Assembly (NCBI GenBank): GCA_902806595.1
Contig: CADCXC010000004.1
Location: 1,426,001-1,490,000 of the forward strand
Direction: 5' to 3'
DNA: 64,000 nucleotides
Origin: Pyrenopolyporus hunteri
Lineage: Eukaryota; Ascomycota; Sordariomycetes; Xylariales; Hypoxylaceae
In this document: positions 43,540-55,500 of the stretch, one piece after another
Numbering within the stretch: the first letter of the stretch is position 1
Layout: the number at the start of each line of letters is the position of its first letter
Program-made: the position numbers and the translations under genes
The notes under the pieces: model-generated
The model's input: the letters and a program-made list of their open reading frames with translations, nothing else
Databases searched by the model: none
What the model was told of the DNA's origin: nothing

Positions 43540-44009
43540 ATGGTAAGTTTAGCTACCTACCTACCTAATCCATATTACATACCTGCTATATAACACGTAC
43601 TAACACTTAATAGGGTGGTGGTCCTCGAGTTCCGTAAGCTATCACAGTCTCCCGCCAACCGATGCGAAAACCCAAGAGATAAATCTAACCTCCCGTCAGC
43701 TACCCCAAACACGTTTGGTCTCCGGCCGGTGGCTGGTATGCGCAGCCAAGCAACTGGAAGGTGAACACTGCGGTCTGCATGGGTGTCATCGTCGGTATCG
43801 CCGCCTTAACCTTCAAGCTCAGCGCCGACCGGGAGTTCCGACATAAGATGCCCGAGCCACATCGATTCTACCCTAGTCGATAGTACGCCCAATCCATCCC
43901 GTGCTATAATCTCTTGGAGGATGATAATGCTAACTCGGTCTGTAGTTGGGTCAAACAAATCAGGGAGCACGAGGCGACACAGAAAGCGAACAAGAGCGAC
44001 GAATCCTAG
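43540..44009 (+). CDS. Conserved 89-residue single-pass membrane protein with microexons
   Basis: Four exons: 43,540-43,542 (only the ATG), 43,614-43,633 (20 bases), 43,700-43,882 and 43,946-44,009, total 270 bases. All splice sites are GT-AG. The protein starts MGGGPRVPYPKHVWSPAGGW, has a hydrophobic helix (about VNTAVCMGVIVGIAALTF, residues 29-46), then KMPEPHRFYPSRYW and a charged end. The PKHVWSPAGGWY block and the helix followed by a basic region resemble a conserved small fungal protein that I associate with mitochondrial complex I accessory subunits, but this association is from memory and unverified. The last exon restores YWVKQI, which the third exon alone loses at a TAG, so I include it. 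It is divergent from mL44. Confidence 0.75.
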
Positions 44010-47000
44010 AGCTGGTATTACCGTCAGTGTGTACATATATCATCTTCTAAGACGGGAAAATACAAGCATTCAGCCACACCCTGTGAAGCATAGGAAACAT
44101 ACTCATGCTACTACTCATGACTTGCAATTGATAATGGTCTGCGAGTCGCCTCGGAGAAGGAGTCATTATCGCAAGTAGATCCTCTGGTCTAAGGGGGCGC
44201 TTGCCGTTTAATGCCGAGCCGCGGCCTCATTATGCCATAAAACTGCTCCCTTTGCCAACGGAGTCGTGTGGCCGGTTGCTTTCTTTTGGGTATTACACGT
44301 ATGCCTGGTTATCTATATACCTGGTATGCTTCTCCGATACCAGCTCCTGCTACTTCATCAGTTCCCCCCAAAGCAGCTAGGCGTCTAGAAGACTTTAGGA
44401 TTAGAAACGGAAATTTCTGAAAAGTCATAGGTACCTAAATATCATCGAATTTGGTAGCTTCTGTCGCGAGTTAATATGGTAGTATTTGGATCACCTTTCC
44501 TCCGCTAAGGCAATAGAGGAGACGCAAATTTCGAAGGGAGCTCCCAACATCTACTAGGAATGCCTTGCTGCTAGTGATCGAAAGCGTGGGTTTTCGTGCA
44601 CTAAGATGACCCTTTGAATGATGAATGGCGGATTATAAAGGTAAAAGGAGCTTCTTAGCATGAGCTTGCCTCATCCTTGCTAGCCGACAATGGGGTAAGT
44701 TCAAGGAAATAGAAAATGTACAAAACCGCAGCGAGCAACCTGAGTTCCCTGAAGAGCCCTGAGATCTAGTTATAGCGTATTGATACATACCTTTACCTTT
44801 CGACATACAATCTCCAGGTTTTACGGGCCAACACGAGTATATCAGTCATAACTCCTCATGATAGGCAACCGGTCGCGATCATGTCAGAACTACCTCTAAT
44901 ACTAAGGCTGTTATATTCCAACCGCCGTTGGCCGATTACATTCGCATTCTGTCCGAGCAGACTGGATTTCCACGGATTTTGGGTTTGCTAGGATGTATAG
45001 ATTATCGAATTCGGTTTGTATGTCAATGTTTAGCATGACTATTATCTTACCCCTGAAAACTGGATGATTTATATTCTGGGTCAGGGTGAGCTAAGAGAAG
45101 AAACATAAGAACAGCGGAATATCAAAGCAGCATGATTTATGTTAAAAGGATGCGTTTACATTGGTGCCCGTATGTTGACGCGGCCGGGTAATCTTTCTAC
45201 TCTTTCTACTTGGACGATGCCTTGATAGGTACTCATTCAGGGAGGCTCTGGGACAGCGAAGACTTCAGCTATATCTTCGTTCTATTTCGGCTACCACACT
45301 ATAAATATATAGGCAACGATAGTTCACTATGTTATAACCCTAGGGTCTGGTCAACTACCGGCTTGGGATGAAGGCTTGGACTAGGAGGGTTTCTCTAGAC
45401 ACAAAACAATGCGCTTTGGTTGAGTAAGTTCTGTTGTACGTGTCGATTTTTGCTAATGTAACTTTAGCAGTAGCGTTAGAAGGTATTAGATTCTTCAACC
45501 CCCTGGATGAAGAATGCGCTGATCATCGAGGGGGCTCAGCCACCTAAGTATTGTGCCTTAGCTAAGGTTCATATTACGATGAAATTTGGTCAAACTCCCT
45601 GAAGTTGCATCATGCGTGCATAAACGTTCATCACATAGCTCGCTAACGCTGGTTCCCGCTCCGACGGTTGCATTGATGTGCCTGAAGATCCTCCAATAGT
45701 GACACAATCTAGGTACACGTAACAATTAGCATGTTAGTTTGAGGTCCAATTTAGCCCTATCGTCCTGTTGAGCCGGTCTGTTGGGTAAATTGGTCCGGAA
45801 GGGCCATCGAGGAGGTAAGAACAGGATCAACCTCGAAATCCGTTTCTACAGAGTTATGCAATAGAATACCGATTTAATAACTACCGTGCTATGCATTTGC
45901 TAACGGTTGGTGTTGTACTTGAAGAACGTTGATGTGGTGGAACGTCTTCGATGAATGTCTTGCAGAAGAGTAACCGCGATACTAGTCATATATAGGCTAC
46001 TATACGTATAAGTACCTACCTACCCTGTATGTAGGTAGGTAGTTTAAGAAGATGTGTTTGCTTTAAGTTTAGGTTACATTCAGAGACTTCCCCCCCTTCT
46101 GGGGCGTATGATCGAGATATTCGTACTCCGGTAATGGGAAGTAAGAAAAATAAGAGTCCCATGGTAAGATTGAATGGCGGGAGGAAATAAGGTAATGAAT
46201 AGTATGCGTGCTCACGTCTTTAGATTTTTAAAAGATGTAAGCGAAGAACTGGATCAGAGCCCGCTAGGACTTGCAGTATGTACGTACAGAGTAATAATTG
46301 AAACGAAACACGAAAAAAGTAGAAAAAAAAAAAAGAAAAGTCCAAGCTCAGTGTGGGGGGTCAAAACGCGATGCGTTAGCCTGCCCCTTTATTCAATCGA
46401 GCATATGAGGCCATCGTCATTTCGCATCGACAACTTTTTGACCCGGCCAGAACAACTGTTCTCGGAGATACCAGGGATCTGGCCAGGGTCCCCTGATCGC
46501 CGACCCGGGTAAACGAAGTACATAGTACGAAACCTACTACGTATCCGAAATCTGAATCAACAGGCACAGCAGAGTCCGACCAATCGATGCGGGGGCATGG
46601 AATATGAGACAGACGAATTTCGCACAAGAGTAATGCCTTAAGGACCGGGGGAATTTTTCACGTGGGAGTTTCAGCTAATCTGATCGGCGCTTAGGTCGAA
46701 GGCCATAAGACGAACTTTATCACCCTCTGGGATTTTACACACAGAATATTTTTGTTCCGTTTTATCTGTTTGTAGGCGGCATTTTAGGAGATTTAAGAAA
46801 AATTGCCATTCTTGAGTGGGTATGAACTGTAAACTGTTGTCTTAGGTGGGTAGGTAGACAAGTTGGTTTCTGGGCCCGGCTGAGCTTAACGTCTCCATTC
46901 GTATGCAACCGCCGGCCATAGAGTTGGATTCAAACGGGGTTAAAACAGAGAGGAAACATGACTGACTGAGTAACAAGTCTTACAAGGCGGGTACGCATCA

Positions 47001-49077
47001 CCCGGCGAAGTATCCCATCGGTGTTTGCTGTCCAAGATACGGTCGTGTTCATGTTGGGTTGGTATTCAAGGTTTCCGTCATGATCAAGGGCCGACAGATG
47101 CTCTGACTTATGTATACGTAGCTCTGTTTCCCAGACGTTAGGTGCCACCATCACTGTTCAACAAAAAGATAGATAAGTATTTAGGTCCCACCGTTACCGC
47201 GATGGTAGCGGAGCCATGAAAAGATCTTCGATTCGAACAAGAGACATCGTGCACGTCTGTTGCGGTGATGAGGCCGGGGAAGATGTCGACTTTTAAAAGA
47301 GAGATGAGGAAGAAGCGAGGCGCGTTGCTCCCTTCGAAGATCTTGGCTGCTGTTGCGATTGGACCGGGACCGCGATTGGACAGGCCAATCCATGTCACCT
47401 AATTTTAAGGTGCTTCTGGGGCTTTCCCTATTTTGACTAAGATCCTGTCTGAGGCCCGTGGCTTGACAGGGACCCTAGCTTTAAACAGCAAGACGTATAT
47501 GTACCTTACACACCTAGGGATAAGTACGTGCATAGGTCGGTGAGTAACTACATACATGTAGGTTTGACTTTCAGGTTGTGCTCACAAAAATAAACAATTA
47601 ATATTGCAATATCTAGGTAATTTCGGATGGAAAAGAGGTACCTAGGGGAACAGCTTCTGGGTACCAACGTAGGTCGATATAGTAACAGGATAAAGAGGTA
47701 CACAGAAGCTCGTGGCCCTTTGCAAGCACGTTTATTATAGGCAAAGTACTTTTAAGGTTGGTACCTTATTAGGTACCTAGTCTGTACGCGGTGGATTGTA
47801 ACCACAATCGCGGGTTGGATGGAGCTTATGTTGGATTTTGTAGGGGAAATCTATGCTAAGATATACTTGTCTTTGGGGAGTATAGAGTCGCTTTCCTCGA
47901 AGTACCTATTGATTCGGAAGCATTTGATAACAGCTGTCACAATACCTTTTATGGGAAATTAGGTACAACAGAAACTTATGGCTGGTTGCGCGGACTTGAG
48001 TATCTCCAAGTATAGGTACATGGCTACGGGGGCCGCGAGGACGAACTTATACGGCAACGACCCCCGGGTAGGGGGTGGGTAGGTACAAATTGATCACCGA
48101 TCAAGGACCATCACAGCAGGTAGCAACCACAGCCCAGCAGCTCGGGGCACAATTTGGCTGTTGCCGTGAGCTTCCAAGGTTCTCTCCGTTCCTGTTCTCT
48201 TCCCAATTCCTCTCGTCGACCGTCAAAGTCGCATACCCAAATCTCAACCTCTCTTCCCATCCCTCCCCCCCGACACCTTCTCTATCCTCCTAAGTCGGAT
48301 CTCTACGGTTTCACGGCGTACTGTCGTAGCCTGGTTTTCTTTTCTTGTTTTCTTTGCATTATCTTTCGTTTACTCCCAGTTTCACGCATTCTTTTTTTCT
48401 TTGCCGGTGGCCCAGCCATCTAATTCCATCTGGGTTATAGCCTCTACCTCTACCGTGTCCTAGCTGACATCGTGCATCCGAGGCCGCCATAGCAAGTCAA
48501 GCGCGACCCGAAAACAACTAACAGAGTTTCTGGCTCCGGCTTCTTTCCCACTTCCGTCTCACTTTCTCTAACTACAGACACTCGTTCGTCACCCTGGAAA
48601 CACCAACACACCCCGAATCTATCGGCATATACACACCACTACCTTGACGAAAATCTCGCAACAAGAATCACCATTCCCTTCATAATTCCCCCTCTTACAA
48701 CAATTGATCCCTCAAGATAAACTATCCATCTGATTTTTTGGTTACGGTTACGACTATTACTGCAACCAACAGTACATAAAAATTACCCGCGAAAGGAAAA
48801 CAAAACAAAAACAAACAGACAACTCCTTCCCTGCCAACATCTCAGCGATCCTACAGCCCGTTAGTGCTACGCGACTACGAACCCTACAAGACGAAGCCAG
48901 CAGATCAGCAATTTCAATCAGGCCAACCCGGGTAGCATGTGGTGTTGAGCAATGATAGGACCAGAACGTCATGCATCCGCAGCGCCAATGATCGCTAATT
49001 CCGACGCGCATACCAGGAGGAACAGTGATACATTATTTGCATCTGGTTTCTCCGAGCAGATTGAGCGGGACGCGGCA
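44010..49077. other. 5-kb gene-poor stretch and long 5' leader of the SH3 gene
   Basis: The largest interval without a recognisable gene in the normal-composition part. Short frames at 46,174-46,512 and 46,930-47,398 show no known domain. A perfect 10-bp hairpin (46,014-46,040) and TAGGTACC motifs near 44,429, 47,640 and 47,770 are present. From about 48,190 to 49,000 the DNA becomes pyrimidine-rich on the + strand (CT and CCT runs), typical of a fungal promoter and long 5' leader for the downstream gene. Confidence 0.55.
46014..46040. other. Perfect 10-bp hairpin of CTACCTAC type
   Basis: ACCTACCTAC (46,014-46,023) and GTAGGTAGGT (46,031-46,040) are exact reverse complements with a 7-base loop. 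It is built from the tetramer ACCT, which is abundant in this genome. Confidence 0.7.
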
Positions 49078-51020
49078 ATGTCTCCATCGAGATCGAGAAG
49101 GCGTGGAAGGGCGACTGGCCGGGCGGGGGCCGTTCTGTTATCGATCCTTTCCGCAGTTCCTGGTTCTATGGCGCAGGACGGATGCGTCTCATTGACAGGT
49201 TCTACCACCTGTGGAGCCTTTGCGCCCGCCTCAGTGTCTACTACGAATTCGAATCTGACGGGGCCATTGTGAGTTCTCATAAATCCTTCTGGGCCCATGG
49301 TCTTTACGGCTGCGTTGGGATATCCGTCTCTTGTGTGATTCGTTCCGGGTTCTAACCCAGCATGATTTTAGTCCCTTCCTTAAATACGTCAAGGATACGG
49401 CTTCATTTGACAAGCAGTTGAGCCAATATGTCCAGACTGACTATGTTCAAGAGCAGTAAGTCTGATGATCGTCCAATCCCTCTGCTTATGCTTACATCAT
49501 ATCTTAGCTATCAGATCTTACTGGGGTGCGGCAGCGTCGACCTCGTTAATACTACCGAATTATACGCGCGGTTTACGACCTCCAAGATCTGCAACGTCCT
49601 CGTCCAAAAATCCATCGACCTCTGCGGATTATCGGAGGAGGCCTCGCGACCCCTATGCGCTGACTCTTGCGCTGATTTTGTCCAGAGTGAAGCCTATTTA
49701 GCGGCAGACACTAATCTCTGTCCCAGTACTAGCGATAACCGCCAGGCACAACTGCGAGCTGACCTCACCGACTGTTCTCTGCCGGCACGCTCGTTATCGA
49801 CATCCACTTGTATACAGGGCATAGCTAACGAACCAGCGAACTGCGGATACGGCGATAGTACTATTGGATTGTGCTCATACTGCGCATCAGGCGGTATTAA
49901 CTCAACCGATACCTGCTGCTACAATTCGGACGTCGAGGCGAGATGCGCTAATGTAGTCTTGCCTACGATCACACCGACCCTCACGTTTCCTACCGAAAGC
50001 GCCACCGCACACCCTTCAGCGACTCCCGAACCAGGAGTCACCTCGGGCCGTAGCGGCCTTTCTGGCGGTGCTATAGCCGGAATTGTTATCGGATCCGTGG
50101 CTGGCGTAGCCCTCTTAGGCTTCCTTCTGTTAATGTGCGTTAGACTCGCGCGAAGGAGACGTGGCAGCCAGAAGGGAAGCATTTTCAACCAGCCGTCGCC
50201 TTCTAGAAGAGGTCCACAAACAGCGCAGGTAGCCCCCCCAACCACAGCATCTCAAGAGTACGAAGTTCTTCCCGGAGGAAGAATAGCCCGTATGTCGGCA
50301 TTGGAAGGTCACACGGCAGATCCATCTTCGAGACATGGGGGGTCAAAACGCGGAGGCTCAGCTGGCGTGGCTGCTGGTCCTACCGCAGCGTACATGGCAG
50401 GACGAAGAAGAGGTGGGGAAGATAATCACTCGTCTTCGGATTCATTCGGCGAGAGTCCTAGGTCGGAACCCCGGGCGGCTATATTGCGCCCGCCTCCTAT
50501 GAATATTCGCAGGAATGGTTCGCTATCTAGCAGCTCGGTTCTCGCGGGTGAAGATCCTCAATCTCCGACTAGTGCGGGAGGGATGTCTTCGCCTCCCGGT
50601 GTCAACAGCCAACAATCCGAGCAATTGCCATTTTTCAAAGATTACTACTCGCAAGATGATATCCGCCCGGGAGAGCGTGTCGCAGTCTTATGGGCTTACC
50701 AACCTCGCGCGGCCGACGAGTTCGCCTTGGAACGAGGTGATATGCTGAAGGTGGTGGGCATCTGGGACGATGGCTGGGCGACAGGTGTGATGTTGGACGA
50801 GAGAGCGGATGAGTGGGAAACCCGGAGACAAGCCCAGAGGGATAGTGGAGTTTCACACGCCTCTGGCCGTATACGAGATCCGTCGCCTCCAGTTAGCGGA
50901 GAGATCAAAGCGTTCCCGTTGGTCTGCGTCTGCCTCCCCGAACATTGGAGGAAAACGATTGAAGGCGACGGGTCTACGGAGACCGGGTCTAGCGCCCATC
51001 ACGGTGGCCACCCTACTTGA
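49078..51020 (+). CDS. Signal-peptide, single-TM protein with cytoplasmic SH3 domain
   Basis: Three exons (49,078-49,268; 49,372-49,455; 49,508-51,020) give 595 residues. An Arg-rich start and hydrophobic stretch VLLSILSAVPGSMAQ form a signal peptide. The ectodomain has about 20 cysteines (e.g. LGCG, LCADSCADF, SYCASGG, DTCCYN). A Ser/Thr/Pro-rich linker precedes one membrane helix at about 279-303 followed by RLARRRRG. The cytosolic tail is disordered and ends in an SH3 domain: VAVLWAYQPRAADEFALERGDML, then DGWATG and, after an inserted loop, AFPLVCVCLPEHW. The order (ectodomain, one helix, C-terminal SH3) resembles yeast Fus1, but orthology is not shown. The frame is open back to an ATG at 48,952, which would hide the signal peptide, so I prefer 49,078. 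Confidence 0.85.
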
Positions 51021-52575
51021 GCCCGATTACGACACGTATCACGTTGTTCACTTGTATCCTGATGGATCGACGAAGTTTATCTGTGTTTGCATTGCTCCGG
51101 CGTTTAGAGAATTCTGACTTAGACACAATCTTCGGTCCGAGCGCAGCACAATACCTCTCGTCTCTCCAGCATCGGGTGTGACCCTCACTCAGTCCTCGCG
51201 CCTGGCCTATGGTCCACGCTGGTCATCCGCATCTTGCCGCCCATCTTCTCATACTGCACATAGACACGACAGTTCGCATTACCGCGATTGATACGCTTAA
51301 TGCCTTCGATTCAATAATACGTATTCATAATTCTATTCGGATGACACATCGCCTCGGATCAACGACTTGACCGCAGGACTTTCTGGTGGTGGTGTTTGCC
51401 AGCTTGTCCTGGGACTTTTTTTTGACATGAAGAGACGCGATCCTACTTAATATGACGACCACATGCATTTGCGCCCTCCTTCTTTCTCTTCGATTATTCA
51501 TTCTATATACCCGGTGTGTTAGCAAAGGTGTTTTGGAGGGGATGCTTGCGGGGGAGGGCCATTGTTATGTAATTACTTGTTGAGAGGCTGCGAGACTGGG
51601 CTGGAGCTGGAGAATGCATATGATGCTACTTATATGGCTACTAGACGAGCAAGAGACGAGAGGGTCGAAGATTCTGATATATCTTCTTGGTGTGGTCCCG
51701 AGCGGCCCGGGCCCAGATAACATACCTAGCATAGAGATGTTTCTAGGACTCCCCGGCCTGGTCAATTCTGTGAGCCTACCATATGGATTATCGAATATAG
51801 AAACCTTTCCCGGCAATGACGATCTTATGAAAATGTGAAATTTCTACCGGAGATCTGAGAACTGCCTAGTTCTTGACTTGAGTCTTGAATAGAGCTTACA
51901 AGTCTTGGGTCCGTACTCGTATAAGTGAGTCTCGGCCCATTCAACTCCAGCCTCTTATAGCGCAAGGTGCACATACGCATATGTGATTGTAACTAGAAGA
52001 TACCAAAGTTACAGGTACCTAACCAACACTACACGCCAGTGAGAGATGTAGCACTAATTAGTATAAATAGCTGTGTTTTTTGACGTGCCTCCGGGTCACC
52101 TGGGGTTGATTACTATATGGGTATTGGGTTAGCGCTCGCTATTGGCTGTGTCACTACTATAGTATAACGGTTACTTCTAGGTTGTGGTCCCTGGGTTCGA
52201 CCCACCCTAACTCCTACCCATGCACGTTAGGTACAGCACCTGCTTATGACCAACCAGCAAGAGGTACCTACCTACTGTACAAGTACCTTAGCCAGCTGCA
52301 GCCTACCCACCACATCAATTAATCGAGCTCCCACTTCCTTCCGTTGCCGTCATCAAGATCATGCAGCCCTGCTTGCTTGCCGCGTGAGCAGTTGCAGTTG
52401 ATCTAAGAATCCTATTTACTAATAAGCCTAGCCAGCCCAATAATATCCACTGACCGCGTCGCTTCGAAATACCACAACCTATTACCAAATTCGAAATTCC
52501 GCCGAAACCATCGAAGATGGTCAATCCCCTTCGTCCTACACATTTGGCTAGGTAGCACCATCTCATGTTTGCAAG
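51021..52575. other. Intergenic with tRNA-like fossil
   Basis: About 1.5 kb between the SH3-protein gene and VPS15. It contains the tRNA-His-like element listed separately and TAGGTACCTA-type motifs near 52,010 and 52,262. No protein-coding gene seen. Confidence 0.55.
52148..52213 (+). pseudogene. tRNA-His(GTG)-like pseudogene or SINE head
   Basis: The A-box-like TAGTATAACGG (52,160-52,170) and B-box GGTTCGACCC (52,194-52,203) are intact and in the right order, and between them AGGTTGTGGTCC looks like a histidine anticodon arm (GTG). However the variable loop and part of the anticodon stem are missing, the T-stem does not pair well and I cannot find a matching acceptor stem. I therefore call it degenerate. 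It could alternatively be the tRNA-derived head of a SINE. Confidence 0.45.
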
Positions 52576-55500
52576 ATGGGTAACAGCTACTCACTCACTA
52601 CGCCGTACGCCGGCTCCGCTGGCATCGACATACCAGAGCTAGCCGACCTGGTACACGAGAGATCCATCGGCAGCGCTCGCTTCATGAAGAGCATCCGCGC
52701 CCGCCATCACGACGGTGTCGTCTTGGTGAAGGTTACTGTCAAGCCCTATACTCCCTTATCTCTACGAGAGCACGGCGAGAAGATACTGCGTTAGTAACCC
52801 AGGCCCCGTTTGCCCCTTGAGCACACCACCTAGGCTAACCAAGTCCCAAGAGGAGAGAGATAAACTGAAAGATGTCCCCAACGCCCTGGGCTTCGAACGT
52901 GCCTTCGAGACCGATGGGAATGCCTACCTCGTGCGACAGTACATATACAGCTCCCTCTACGATCGCATGTCGACGCGTCCTTTCCTCGAAGATATAGAGA
53001 AAAAATGGCTGGCATTCCAGTTGCTATGTGCGCTGCGCGATTGCCACGGTCGGGACATATACCATGGCGATATCAAGACGGAGAATATCATGGTGACGTC
53101 TTGGAACTGGCTTTACCTAACCGACTTCACCGGCTCGTTCAAGCCTACTATGCTCCCCGATGACAACCCCATGTTCTATTCCTATTTCTTCGATCTGTCC
53201 GGCCGACGTACCTGTTACATCGCCCCCGAGAGATTTATCGAACACATCGAGAACCCGCAAACTCAGCTTCAGGGCCACAAGCTTACGTGGTCCATGGACA
53301 TCTTTAGCGCGGGCTGCGTAATTGCCGAACTATTTCTTGAGACACCCATCTTCAGCCTCAGTCAGATGTTTAAGTACCGTCGTGAGGAGTATGACCCAGT
53401 GATCTCACATCTTAGTAGGATACCGGATCAGGGCTTGAGGGAAATGCTGTCAAGTATGATACAGCTCGATCCCGAGAAACGATACTCCGCAGAGCAATAC
53501 TTGGATTTCTACAAAGCTAAGGTCTTTCCCGAGTACTTTTATAGCTTCCTCCATCAATACATGGAACTCATCACCGATCCAAGTTCTGGGAGAGCCCCGA
53601 TCTCGGGGTCTCTGAAGAATCTAGGCGAGGCTGATGAGCGGATAGACCGAGTTTTCTACGATTTTGACAAGATTTCATATTTCCTGGGCTACCGAGACGA
53701 TAAGGAGCCATCTCAGCTTACCCACTTCACGCCTCGCCTCGGCTTAGGCCTCTTCCCTGTACGACTAAACATACCCAATAATGAACACTTTACTTCCGCA
53801 GGAAAGCAAGCTCCTACTGACGACGGAACACTGATTTTTCTCACGCTCGTTGCGGCCTCGCTTAGAAATACCGCCCGAGCAGCTTCGAAAGTTAGGGCCT
53901 GCGATATCTTATTAGCTTTCTCAGAGAGGCTCTCCGACGAGGCGAAACTGGACCGAGTTCTACCGTATCTAATGACTCTGCTGAATGATGATGTTGATCT
54001 AGTCGCTATTGCCGCTCTCAGATCTATCACGCAGCTTTTGGCTCTTGTCAAAGTGGTGACCCCAGTCAACGCCCACGTCTTCCCTGAATATATCATGCCG
54101 AGGATGCAGGTCTTTTTGTCAGGCGCTTCCAGGCAACCTATCATGGGAAAGGACAGGAGGGAACCGAGCGTCTTAGTCCGGGCTACCTACGCGTCGTGTC
54201 TAGGTAGCCTCGCGACAACCGCTTCGAAATTTTTAGAGTTGACCGCCATCCTAAGGGCGGAAGGGTCCATCAGCACAGCGGATCCCGAGATAGAGGCCGG
54301 GAGCGATCCTGACGCCGCATTCGATGGACTTTTCGACAACGCGCAGGGCGAGCTTGTCGAATTGTTCGAAACGCATGCTAAAGCTTTAGTTGAAGACTCA
54401 GATGCTTCCGTACGCCGGGCGTTCCTCAGCTCTGTACCGGAACTCTGTATGTTCTTCGGCAGTGCGGAGTCTAACGATATTATTCTCACTCATTTGAATA
54501 CGTATCTCAACGACCGAGACTGGATGCTTAAGTGTGCTTTTTTCGATACAATTGTCGGTATCGCAGCTTTCTTAGGTAGCACGAGCTTGGAAGAATTTAG
54601 TCTTCCCCTGATGGTGCAAGCTGTGACCGATCCTGAGGAACACGTTGTGCAGGCGGCACTACACTCTTTGGCGGAGCTAGCGAGTTTAGGTCTGCTGTCG
54701 AAAACGAAGATCTGGGAGCTGATAGACGTGGTGGGCCGCTTCACCATGCATCCGAACATATGGATCCGAGAGTCTGCTGCGGAATACATATCCAGTGCCG
54801 CAAAACTCCTATCTCCCGCCGATATTAGGTGTATAGTCCTACCTCTTGTTAGGCCGTTCCTGAAGCCAGCGGTTATTCCCGATTTTTCCGAGTTGGACCT
54901 GTTAGACTCCTTAAAGAAACCGTTGTCGAGAACGGTGTTTGACCTAGCGCTGTCCTGGGCACAGAAAACTGATAGAGGATTATTTTGGAAAGCCGTTAGG
55001 CAGCAAAAGCAATCCACGTTTACAATCGCGTCCACAGCACTGGCAATCCGTTCGTCTCGAGAGGCACAACCGCTGACGCTGAACAAAGTTCAACGAAACG
55101 ACGAGGATGAGCAATGGCTCGCCCGGCTACGAAACATGGGAATGACATCTGAAGACGAGTTCAAGCTACTAGTTCTTAGGGAGTTTATTTGGCGTTTGAG
55201 TCAAATGAGGAATCGCGACTTGCTTACGCAAGATAATATCACCACATCCTTGAACAATATAATTCCTCTAAGAAGTCTGAACGTTAAGTTACAGACAATC
55301 ATGTTCGACGAAACGACCACTAATGAAGAGCCGATATGGCAGCGGCAACGCGTCGCGGACTCGGATAAAGGGCCGTATACTATCGCCGACGCTCTACTAG
55401 ATGCATCAATGACGATAGACGAGCCTGTCGGAAAGCGCCGCCGTGCTGCCATAAACAATCATCGGTCACGTTTGAGCAGCAGCCACGGGGGGGCTATTTC

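Noticed and set aside
47216..47285. GATTCGAAC-type T-arm with TGCAC on the minus strand, tRNA-Ala-like
   Set aside because: Anticodon loop lacks U33, stems are poor and length is short. I could not support a tRNA gene.
48075..48423. Two overlapping plus-strand frames in pyrimidine-rich DNA
   Set aside because: They are low-complexity Ser/Pro/Leu-rich and lie in the likely promoter/leader of the SH3 gene.
50809..51117. Alternative +1 frame at the 3' end of the SH3 gene
   Set aside because: The main frame carries the conserved AFPLVCVCLPEHW ending of the SH3 region, so the alternative is a shadow.
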